A stretch of DNA of 64,000 nt from Acidimicrobiaceae bacterium (lineage in GTDB: Bacteria; Actinomycetota; Acidimicrobiia; Acidimicrobiales; Poriferisodalaceae). Under the pieces are notes generated by a model. The model did no database searches and had not been told where the DNA came from. It saw nothing but the letters and a program-made list of their open reading frames with translations. Positions 17,927-25,371 of this stretch are shown one piece after another (position 1 is the stretch's first letter; each line of letters starts with the position of its first letter). The DNA lies in the NCBI GenBank assembly GCA_002722565.1, contig PBMG01000013.1, positions 1 to 64,000 on the forward strand, given 5' to 3'. The translations under genes and the position numbers were made by a program.

Positions 17927-20032
17927 CTAGCTGCTTGCGTCCCGCAGGTCTCGCCGCAGTTCCCTTATTTCGTCCCTAAGCCGTGCCGCATACTCGAAGC
18001 GCAGATCCTCTGCGGCTTCCTCCATCTCGAGCTCTAAGGAGCTAATAAGCCTATGCAGATCATCTTCAGGGAGTTCAGCTAAGTCTTTACGAGCCTGTTC
18101 GTCTTCCCTTGACCGCCCTGACCTCAATTTTTCCGGGACCGGCGCACCTTCTTGCCCTCTCAGCACTAGCAAAATATCCGTCACCGCTTTTCGAATAGTT
18201 TGCGGATCAATGCCATTCTCTTGGTTGTAAGCCTGCTGCAGGGAGCGCCTTCGGTTTGTTTCCCTAATGGCATACTGCATCGAATCGGTGACGTTGTCTG
18301 CATACATGACAACCTGCCCGTCGACATTTCGGGCTGCTCTTCCGATCGTTTGAATCAGTGACGTCTGACTCCTCAAAAATCCTTCCTTGTCTGCGTCAAG
18401 TATCGCCACCAAAGAAACCTCGGGTAAGTCCAGGCCTTCTCGAAGAAGATTGATGCCAACTAGAACATCAAATTCTCCTAAACGGAGATCTCTAAGGATC
18501 TCTATTCGCTCGATGGTGTCAATTTCGCTATGTAAATACCTGACCCTGACTCCGAGTTCCAATAGGTAATCGGTGAGGTCTTCGGACATTTTTTTGGTCA
18601 AGGTGGTGACCAAAACCCGATCTCCACGGCCCACCGTGTTCTCTATTTGCTCGATCAGGTCGTCGATCTGCCCGCGCGTCGGTTTGACTACCACTTCAGG
18701 GTCAATCAAACCGGTCGGGCGAATAATTTGTTCGACCACTTGTTCACTAATCTCAATCTCGTACTGGCCTGGTGTCGCTGAGAGAAACACCACCTGGTTT
18801 AAACGTTCCATCACTTCGTCGAATCGCAGTGGCCGGTTGTCACGCGCAGACGGCAGCCGAAAACCATGCTCAACCAACGTGTCTTTCCGCGACCGGTCAC
18901 CCGCAAACTGGCCATGAAGCTGCGGGACTGCCACGTGGCTTTCGTCAACGACCAAAAGGTAATCGTCGGGGAAGAAATCAAGGAGACTGTAAGGCGGCTC
19001 ATCAAAGGTCCGCCCATCTAGATGCATCGAGTAGTTCTCAATACCGTTGCAATACCCCACTTCTTGAAGCATCTCTAGGTCATATTCTGTGCGCATTCGC
19101 AACCGCTGCGCTTCTAGCAGTTTGCTCTCGGATTCAAATGCCGACAAACATTGCTGGAGTTCCGTTTCGATGTCGCCAATTGCCCGATGAACAGTGGCAC
19201 CGTCAGTGACGTAGTGGCTTGCCGGGAAAACTGTGACCTCTTCTAATTCTGCTAAACGTTCACCTGTGACCGGATCGACCTTTGTTATCCGTTCAATATC
19301 GTCTCCGAATAATTCAATTCGAACAACAAACTCTTCATATGCCGGATGAATTTCAAGAGTGTCTCCTCGTACCCGAAATTTACCCCGAACAAGATTCATA
19401 TCGTTTCGCTCGTATTGCATGTCGATGAGACGCCCCAGCACTTCTCTTTGATTATGCGTTTCTCCGACCCGCATATAAAGCATGTGCTCTAGATAGGCGT
19501 CGGGAGGACCCAGACCATAGATAGCCGACACCGAAGCGACAACGATCACGTCGCGGCGGGTGAGCAACGCTGCTGTCGCTGAGTGTCGAAGACGGTCGAT
19601 TTCATCATTAATCGATGAGTCTTTTTCGATATATGTATCAGAAGCCGGCATATAGGCCTCAGGCTGGTAGTAGTCGTAGTAGGAGACAAAGTATTCAACC
19701 CGATTATCTGGGAAGAACTCGCGAAATTCATTTGCCAGCTGCGCAGCTAGGGACTTGTTTGGCGCAAGAACCAAAGTAGGCCTTTGAACCTTTTCGATCG
19801 TCCATGCGATCGTCGCACTCTTACCTGAACCAGTGATGCCCAAAAGCGTTTGGAATCTTTGCCCACCCTCGATCCCCTGAGAAAGACGCTCCACCGCTAT
19901 CGGCTGATCCCCAGCCGGAGCAAAATCGGAAACAACACGAAAAGGGTGGGCAGCAGTCGGCCCGGGCCGCTCCTCAGAAGTCACAATAGACAGCTTAGAA
20001 ACTGAATCGCCCCACAAAAGGTCGTATCTCAC
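17927..20032 (-). CDS. uvrB: excinuclease ABC subunit B
   Basis: A 701-residue helicase-like damage-verification subunit. It has the N-terminal [16 protein letters not shown], Walker [16 protein letters not shown], the beta-hairpin [21 protein letters not shown], the DEAD-like [14 protein letters not shown], helicase motif [11 protein letters not shown], and a C-terminal UVR domain ([22 protein letters not shown]) that binds UvrC. The start is a GTG at 20032; an in-frame GTG at 19984 is also possible because the first 20 residues are not conserved. Upstream is a divergent intergenic region with a GAAC/GTTC dyad. Confidence 0.98.
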   Translation of the reverse strand: MRYDLLWGDSVSKLSIVTSEERPGPTAAHPFRVVSDFAPAGDQPIAVERLSQGIEGGQRFQTLLGITGSGKSATIAWTIEKVQRPTLVLAPNKSLAAQLANEFREFFPDNRVEYFVSYYDYYQPEAYMPASDTYIEKDSSINDEIDRLRHSATAALLTRRDVIVVASVSAIYGLGPPDAYLEHMLYMRVGETHNQREVLGRLIDMQYERNDMNLVRGKFRVRGDTLEIHPAYEEFVVRIELFGDDIERITKVDPVTGERLAELEEVTVFPASHYVTDGATVHRAIGDIETELQQCLSAFESESKLLEAQRLRMRTEYDLEMLQEVGYCNGIENYSMHLDGRTFDEPPYSLLDFFPDDYLLVVDESHVAVPQLHGQFAGDRSRKDTLVEHGFRLPSARDNRPLRFDEVMERLNQVVFLSATPGQYEIEISEQVVEQIIRPTGLIDPEVVVKPTRGQIDDLIEQIENTVGRGDRVLVTTLTKKMSEDLTDYLLELGVRVRYLHSEIDTIERIEILRDLRLGEFDVLVGINLLREGLDLPEVSLVAILDADKEGFLRSQTSLIQTIGRAARNVDGQVVMYADNVTDSMQYAIRETNRRRSLQQAYNQENGIDPQTIRKAVTDILLVLRGQEGAPVPEKLRSGRSREDEQARKDLAELPEDDLHRLISSLELEMEEAAEDLRFEYAARLRDEIRELRRDLRDASS

Positions 20033-20126
20033 GGTTTCAGAAATTTTGGCTATCTTTAGGGATTTCTTGTTTCATTCACCCTCCGAGCGCGAAGTATGGG
20101 TATCCTCCGCGCTGAGTGCCAAACAC

Positions 20127-20141
20127 GAACATTTAACGTTC
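20127..20141. promoter_or_regulatory. 15-nt dyad, possible operator between uvrB and the acidic zinc-ribbon gene
   Basis: GAACATTTAACGTTC is a nearly perfect palindrome (six of seven arm pairs match) in the 126-nt divergent gap. The GAAC...GTTC arms resemble the actinobacterial/Gram-positive LexA box, but the arms are 7 nt apart instead of 4. It lies 95 nt upstream of uvrB and 17 nt before the ATG at 20159, so it could control either. Function is inference. Confidence 0.35.
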
Positions 20142-20158
20142 ACACTCACGAGGCGAAT

Positions 20159-20623
20159 ATGAGCGACGAACCAACAGACGAAGAAACCGAAGATATCGAG
20201 CCTGATCCTGACCTCATGGACGAGGACATGGAGGGCGAAATTGAGCTTGATATGGAAGCTGACGCCATCTTGGGCGAAGAGGACAACGATGGTGACGATG
20301 ACGAAAGCAAAGAGATCCCGGTCGGTGCGCGCCCAGCCACCGATGACGAAGAAGAAGAAGACGACGATGACGAAGTCGAAGCAGACCTAGACACCATCCT
20401 CAAAGAACGTCTTTCCTCAGCCGAGGACGAAGACGATGAAGAAGAGGAAGAGGAAGAGGAAGATGAAGGCGTCATCACTACAGCCGAAGGCGACCGTATA
20501 CCCGGGAAACAAGAAGACGAGATTCTGTGTGAGGGTTGCTTCCTTCTCGTTAAAGAATCGCAGTACGACATGCGTGACGATATTGCTAGCTGTCCACATT
20601 GCGGGACCCAGCTGAACGTCTAA
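20159..20623 (+). CDS. acidic protein with C-terminal zinc ribbon (DUF4193-like)
   Basis: A 154-residue protein. The first 110 residues are extremely Asp/Glu-rich with runs of six or more Glu, likely disordered. The C-terminal 35 residues hold a zinc-ribbon pattern, CEGCFLL then CPHCG, preceded by GKQEDEI. The end resembles the DUF4193 family of actinobacteria, where an acidic segment precedes a Cys pair with C-F-L; the match is partial. The start is taken at the ATG at 20159, 4 nt after a GAGG, in place of an upstream ATG at 20096. Function is unknown. An SDR gene follows after 15 nt. Confidence 0.75.
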   Translation: MSDEPTDEETEDIEPDPDLMDEDMEGEIELDMEADAILGEEDNDGDDDESKEIPVGARPATDDEEEEDDDDEVEADLDTILKERLSSAEDEDDEEEEEEEEDEGVITTAEGDRIPGKQEDEILCEGCFLLVKESQYDMRDDIASCPHCGTQLNV

Positions 20624-20638
20624 GGATTCGGTAGCTCC

Positions 20639-21439
20639 ATGGAACTTGAAGGGAAAGTTGGCGTTATCACGGGCGCTGCGAGCGGTATCGGAGCAGCATG
20701 CGCCGAAGCCTTCGCTCGAGCGGGTTGCCAAGTGGCCGTAGTCGACGTCAACCTCGAGGGAGCTACAGAGGTGGCCGACACCATCGGGGGCATAGCTATC
20801 CACTGCGACCTGAGCGACCCTTCTGCCATCGACGCTATGGTCAAACAGGTCGAGACCCATCTCGGACCAGTAGACCTTTTGTTCAATAACGCTGGCATCG
20901 GCTCAGGATCAGACATTTTCTCTAGCCCTATTGAGGAGTGGCAACGCCAGTGGGACGTGAATCTAATGTCCCATGTTCATGCCGTAAGGGCCGTTCTCCC
21001 TGGAATGCTCGATAGAGGAGAGGGCTATCTGCTTCATACCGCCTCCATGGCCGGAATCCTCTCTTCACATGGCAACCTCCCCTATGCAGTAAGCAAACAC
21101 GCTGTCGTTGGTCTAGCAGAGTGGCTTTCGTTCACCTACGCGCATCACGGAATCGGTGTTTCCTTGCTAGCTCCACTTGCTGTGAGGACCCCTATGTTGG
21201 GCGATGCCGCTGATAGCGAGTGGGCTTCTCAAGCTGGAGGACCGATCAAAGAGCCAAGCGAAGTTGCCCAGCAAGTACTCGACGCGATCAACACGGATCG
21301 GTTTTTGGTTTTAACCGACCAGATTGCACAAACCTGGATGGAGCGTAAGACAGCGGATCCCGATCGTTGGTTACATGGCATGAATCGCCTTCAACAGCGC
21401 CTAGAACACGCTGACGACTCCGCTGCCTCGTCTGAGTAG
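20639..21439 (+). CDS. short-chain dehydrogenase/reductase
   Basis: A 266-residue classical SDR. It has the cofactor loop VITGAASGIGAA at residues 9-20, D33-like acid in VAVVDVN pointing to NAD, NNAG in LLFNNAGIGSG, and the active site Ser in LLHTASMAG with Y-A-V-S-K (YAVSKHAVVGL). The substrate is not readable. It is probably co-transcribed with the acidic zinc-ribbon gene 15 nt upstream and the EamA transporter 35 nt downstream. Confidence 0.9.
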   Translation: MELEGKVGVITGAASGIGAACAEAFARAGCQVAVVDVNLEGATEVADTIGGIAIHCDLSDPSAIDAMVKQVETHLGPVDLLFNNAGIGSGSDIFSSPIEEWQRQWDVNLMSHVHAVRAVLPGMLDRGEGYLLHTASMAGILSSHGNLPYAVSKHAVVGLAEWLSFTYAHHGIGVSLLAPLAVRTPMLGDAADSEWASQAGGPIKEPSEVAQQVLDAINTDRFLVLTDQIAQTWMERKTADPDRWLHGMNRLQQRLEHADDSAASSE

Positions 21440-21474
21440 CAGCGTTCACCGGTCACGCCCCACAGCCCTCGGCT

Positions 21475-22380
21475 ATGCCTTCAGACGGCCTCATATGGGT
21501 TCCCGTGACCCTTGGTGCTACCGCAGCACAGGTCCTTAGGACCGCACGGCAGCATGAACTCCGCGTTTACTTGAATTCGTTGGGTGCGGCGTACGTCAGG
21601 TTTTTATTCGCATGGCCGCTTTCACTCCTTTTGCTCGCTACGACTTGGGCTGTTACCCCGAGGAGAATAGGAATACCTCCGGCTTTCTGGTTTTGGATCG
21701 CTAGCGCTGCTGTCGTGCAGATAACCGGGACAGTCTTGCTGCTCAAAGCCTTCAGAGCCAGAGACTTTGCGATAGGTACGGTCTATTCAAAAGCCGAAGT
21801 AATACTGGTTGCTGCTGGGTCGGCGCTCTTCTTAGGTGAATCCCTTCAACCTCTAGGTTGGCTCGGTGCCGTGATCGTACTACTCGGAGTCGTACTGCTC
21901 GCAGCGACCTCTGGCTTAGGTGTCGCTCTGCGCCGCTGGGGCGACCCCTCAGCTTGGTTCGGTATCACCGCTGGGTTATTTTTTGCCCTTTCAGCCGTGG
22001 GTATCCGGGGCGCTTCAACTTCTCTTTTCGGAGGAAGCGTGTGGCATCGGACCTGCATCACTTTATTCGCTCTCTTGAGCGCTCAAACTCTTATACACGG
22101 CGCCGTGTTGGCAGGAACGAACCGGTCTCAGCTTATGGAAATCTGGACACACCGAAAGAAGAGTTTCCAAGTGGGGGTCCTGAGTTTCGCCGGAACGACA
22201 GGCTGGATCGCAGCCATGACACTTACTACAGCCGCAAAGGTTCGAACTTTAGGCCAACTAGAAATCGTGGTGGCTTTCGTCATCTCGTTAGCACTGTTCA
22301 AAGAGGAACATCACTTTCGTGATTACCTCGGTAGCGCGCTAGTCGTATCGGGAATCTTGCTCGTCGTAGGACTTGGATAG
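21475..22380 (+). CDS. EamA/DMT-family transporter
   Basis: A 301-residue integral membrane protein with about ten hydrophobic segments in two EamA-like repeats. The first repeat ends near GLGVALRRWG, and the second ends in HHFRDYLGSALVVSGILLVVGLG, the usual last helix of the drug/metabolite transporter superfamily. FKEE-like and G-E-S-L-Q-P-L-G-W-L-G motifs match the conserved helix-4/helix-9 ends. The transported compound is unknown. It ends 30 nt from coaE, which runs toward it. Confidence 0.85.
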   Translation: MPSDGLIWVPVTLGATAAQVLRTARQHELRVYLNSLGAAYVRFLFAWPLSLLLLATTWAVTPRRIGIPPAFWFWIASAAVVQITGTVLLLKAFRARDFAIGTVYSKAEVILVAAGSALFLGESLQPLGWLGAVIVLLGVVLLAATSGLGVALRRWGDPSAWFGITAGLFFALSAVGIRGASTSLFGGSVWHRTCITLFALLSAQTLIHGAVLAGTNRSQLMEIWTHRKKSFQVGVLSFAGTTGWIAAMTLTTAAKVRTLGQLEIVVAFVISLALFKEEHHFRDYLGSALVVSGILLVVGLG

Positions 22381-22410
22381 AAATCCGAATCACTCTTCGA
22401 GTTCGGTTAC

Positions 22411-23061
22411 CTAATAATTCTCATCAGGGGGTTCAGGAGTCGGGTCCGTATCGGGCAAAGTTTTGGCCCAGTCAAAAGCCAAGGCGACCTGAGATTCCAA
22501 CTCGTCCAACCTAACTGAATTATCAATCACAAAATCGGCGAGCTCTATACGCCTTTCTCTGGAAACCTGCGCGTTAATGCGAGCGCGAGCGTCCTCTTCG
22601 GCGAATCCTCGATGCTCAACGAGGCGCTGCACCGCTAGTTCCGAAGGCGCGTCAACGACCAGAATGCCGCTCACTATGTACCTCGGAGGCCCACCAGCGA
22701 GGATCCCTTCGACAAGCAGCGGGATATCTAACACCAATAAGTTGTCAGTGTCTGTTTGTTCGCGAATTCGGCTTCGAATCTCTCGATTGACTGGAGGGTG
22801 AACAATCTCGTTCAATTGCCTTAAACGATCTTTATCGCTAAAGACAATTTCCGCTACGGCCTGTCGATCCAGCGTTTCGTCATCGTTCAAAATACCTTGA
22901 CCAAACTGCTTCACCATTTCAGAGTGAACAAAAGCCCCTGGTTGTTGAAGCTCTTTGACGATCTGATCCGCGTCTATAAGGATCGCTCCACGATCAACAA
23001 AGCTGTTAGAAACGGTACTTTTGCCGCTGCCAATGCCACCGGTTAAACCGATGACTATCAC
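22411..23061 (-). CDS. coaE: dephospho-CoA kinase
   Basis: A 216-residue P-loop kinase for the last step of coenzyme A synthesis. It has Walker A GLTGGIGSGKSTVS at the N-terminus, DADQIVKELQQPG, the lid region ARINAQVSRERR, and the conserved IVHPPV and LDIPLLVEG. Mycobacterial CoaE carries a C-terminal extension (GrpB-like); here the protein stops at the kinase length plus a short Pro/Glu tail. It follows rpsA by 8 nt, the conserved actinobacterial rpsA-coaE order. Confidence 0.96.
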   Translation of the reverse strand: MIVIGLTGGIGSGKSTVSNSFVDRGAILIDADQIVKELQQPGAFVHSEMVKQFGQGILNDDETLDRQAVAEIVFSDKDRLRQLNEIVHPPVNREIRSRIREQTDTDNLLVLDIPLLVEGILAGGPPRYIVSGILVVDAPSELAVQRLVEHRGFAEEDARARINAQVSRERRIELADFVIDNSVRLDELESQVALAFDWAKTLPDTDPTPEPPDENY

Positions 23062-23069
23062 CTCAAGAC

Positions 23070-24464
23070 CTACTCTTCCTCAGCAACAGATTCAGCCTCG
23101 TCGGCTGAAGCCGCTTCAGCGCTCTCGTCGCCCTGTTCTGACTCTTCATAGTCTGCAACCGCCTGACGATAGGCCTCTTCGCCATGCTCCTCGTAGTATT
23201 CGCGCCATGCGCGTTCAGCTTCAGACTCTTCGCCTTCAGCAGGAGCTTCATATTCAAACTCGCCGATGAAGTTACCGGCCTCGTCGTATGCATGTTCACC
23301 GAATGCCTCTTGGTATTCAGCTGCTACAACCCCGCCCTCAGCCGCTTGCTTGATCGACAGGCTAATTCTGCGTCTCTGGAGATCAAGGTCGATAATTTTG
23401 ACCCACAACTCTTCGCCAGGGGTAACAACCTGCTCTGGCAATTCAACGTGATGGGCCGACATTTCAGATATGTGCACCAGACCTTCGATACCGTCCCCAA
23501 CTTGAACGAACGAACCAAAGGGAACAAGCTTAGTAACCCGGCCATAAACCAGTTCACCGACTTTGTGGCCATCAGCGAATTCTTGCCACGGATCTTGTTG
23601 AGTGGCCTTTAACGAAAGCGAAATTCGTTCACGTTCACGGTCAACTTCCAACACTTCAACATCAACTTCATCTCCAACTGTCACTACAGAATTGGGATGA
23701 TCAACGTGTTTCCAGGACAACTCCGAAACATGGATCAGACCGTCCATACCACCTAGATCAACGAAAGCTCCGAAGCTAACCACTGAAGACACCACGCCAC
23801 TGCGCTTTTCTCCTGGTTGCAAATTGTCGAGGAATTCTTCTCGCTGCTCTTTCTGGGTTTCTTCCAGCCAGGCCCGGCGCGACAGCACCACATTGTTCCG
23901 GTTCTTGTCTAGCTCAATGATTTTGGCTTCAAGGTCCATTCCGATGTAAGGGTCAAGATCTCGCACACGCCGGAGCTCCACTAATGAAGCTGGCACGAAA
24001 CCGCGCAACCCGATATCGATGATGAGGCCACCCTTGACCACTTCGATAACCGGTCCCGATACAACACCATCAGATTCTTTAATCTCTTCGATTCGGCCCC
24101 AAGCCTTCTCATACTGGGCACGTTTTTTCGAGAGAACTAGACGACCGTCTTGATCTTCTTTCTGCAAGACAAGGGCTTCTATTTCTTCTCCCAAATCAAC
24201 TACTTCTGAGGGATCAACCGCATTACGAATTGAGAGTTCGCGACTAGGTATAACGCCCTCAGATTTGAAGCCAATATCAAGAAGAACTTCGTCACGATCA
24301 ATTCGGACAACGGTTCCCGTTACAAGGTCGCCGTCTTCAAACTCGACGATCGTTCCGTCTATAGCATCAGCAAAGGACGTCGCTCCAAGGTCGTTTTCAA
24401 CGATGGTGCGAGGTATGTATTCACCGGCATCAGTAAAGCTGCCGAATTCCGTGGTATCAGACAC
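23070..24464 (-). CDS. rpsA: 30S ribosomal protein S1
   Basis: A 464-residue protein with four S1 RNA-binding repeats. Recognisable cores are GDLVTGTVVRIDRDEVLLDIG, VSGPVIEVVKGGLIIDIG, RSGVVSSVVSFGAFVDLGG and VYGRVTKLVPFGSFVQVG, the last two with the high-affinity SFGAFV and IHVSELS forms. Four repeats with an acidic C-terminal tail is the actinobacterial type. The tail is Glu/Ala-rich after about residue 370. The frame opens at 24560, but the GTG at 24464 gives the expected start (SDTTEFGSF). It binds mRNA on the small ribosomal subunit. Confidence 0.95.
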   Translation of the reverse strand: MSDTTEFGSFTDAGEYIPRTIVENDLGATSFADAIDGTIVEFEDGDLVTGTVVRIDRDEVLLDIGFKSEGVIPSRELSIRNAVDPSEVVDLGEEIEALVLQKEDQDGRLVLSKKRAQYEKAWGRIEEIKESDGVVSGPVIEVVKGGLIIDIGLRGFVPASLVELRRVRDLDPYIGMDLEAKIIELDKNRNNVVLSRRAWLEETQKEQREEFLDNLQPGEKRSGVVSSVVSFGAFVDLGGMDGLIHVSELSWKHVDHPNSVVTVGDEVDVEVLEVDRERERISLSLKATQQDPWQEFADGHKVGELVYGRVTKLVPFGSFVQVGDGIEGLVHISEMSAHHVELPEQVVTPGEELWVKIIDLDLQRRRISLSIKQAAEGGVVAAEYQEAFGEHAYDEAGNFIGEFEYEAPAEGEESEAERAWREYYEEHGEEAYRQAVADYEESEQGDESAEAASADEAESVAEEE

Positions 24465-24597
24465 AAGTTTTTTTGCTCTAGGTAGACAATAAGGGGTGCG
24501 GGTGGCAGAGCGCCCACTCGACACGGGGTCCAAGACTACACGGCTTGCGCATAGAACCATCCCTTACAGCCAGTTCTAAATTCTTGAAGCAAAGGAA

Positions 24598-25368
24598 CTA
24601 TGTACGCTCCGCCAATAAAAGAAGCTCAGCATGATCGAGATCTAGCGAATCTGTACTCCAGTCTTCACCGGAGTGGATGCTTCGCACGGTCATGGGTTCG
24701 AGCCCAGCGATCTGCGCCATAAGCCACATCTCACGAGGCGTGAAACAGGTAGTCCAGAGATCTGCGGTGGTCTCACACCCTTCTGGGTCTTTAATTTCCG
24801 TTAGTTCGTGCCGGACAGCGGTCATCAAATCGAAATCGTTGGAGTCCGTATCCGCGTGGGCAATTTGAAAATAAGCGGAAAACCCTGCCAAAAGAAGTCG
24901 ACCGCCACGCTTTAAAGCCTGAGCCATGCCCGATATCACAGACTGGTCGCCCACTAGGTTTGCAGCATCTGATGCTGCAGGCCCACCCTGTAATCCGAAG
25001 GCCCCCTCACAAAGGGAGATAACGCCATCAAACTCTTCAAGAAAATGCAGATCTCTTGCATCACCGCGTTCAAAGATGGCGAGTTGATCTAAGCCTTCTT
25101 CGCGCGCTGATCTATTGCCAAGGTCAACAAAACGTTGAGAGATATCTATCCCTAAGCAGTTGATATCTCTCCTAGCCAACTCAAGCGAATGCCGCCCAGG
25201 CCCGCATCCAACATCCAAAACCCGATCGCCGGACTTCAGATTCAAACTCGAAATAATATGTTCAACTTCTTTTTCTGTGTTCTGTGTGAAGGCGTACCTC
25301 AGATAAGCCTCTTGTAGATGCTCGGCTATAGGTTCGAACCAATGGTCTTGCTCGTGATTGGAATCCAC
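24598..25368 (-). CDS. class I SAM-dependent methyltransferase
   Basis: A 256-residue methyltransferase. Motif I is VLDVGCGPGRHSLELA near residue 50, followed by the acidic GIDIS, the GDARD loop and LKRGGRLLLAGFS. The architecture is Methyltransf_11/25-like and the substrate is unknown. The GTG start at 25368 lies 3 nt after the polA stop, so it is almost certainly translated from the polA message. No such gene lies between polA and rpsA in Mycobacterium. Confidence 0.85.
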   Translation of the reverse strand: MDSNHEQDHWFEPIAEHLQEAYLRYAFTQNTEKEVEHIISSLNLKSGDRVLDVGCGPGRHSLELARRDINCLGIDISQRFVDLGNRSAREEGLDQLAIFERGDARDLHFLEEFDGVISLCEGAFGLQGGPAASDAANLVGDQSVISGMAQALKRGGRLLLAGFSAYFQIAHADTDSNDFDLMTAVRHELTEIKDPEGCETTADLWTTCFTPREMWLMAQIAGLEPMTVRSIHSGEDWSTDSLDLDHAELLLLAERT

Positions 25369-25371
25369 TGA

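Noticed and set aside
20146-20571. Ser-rich minus-strand frame of 141 codons opposite the acidic protein
   Set aside because: Poly-Ser is the antisense reading of GAA/GAC/GAG/GAT repeats; the plus-strand frame has a zinc ribbon and a ribosome binding site.
24690-24705. T-arm-like TGGGTTCGAGCCCA
   Set aside because: It lies inside the conserved methyltransferase gene and no acceptor or anticodon arms surround it.
25326-25342. T-loop-like GGTTCGAACC
   Set aside because: Short palindrome inside a coding region; no tRNA cloverleaf around it.
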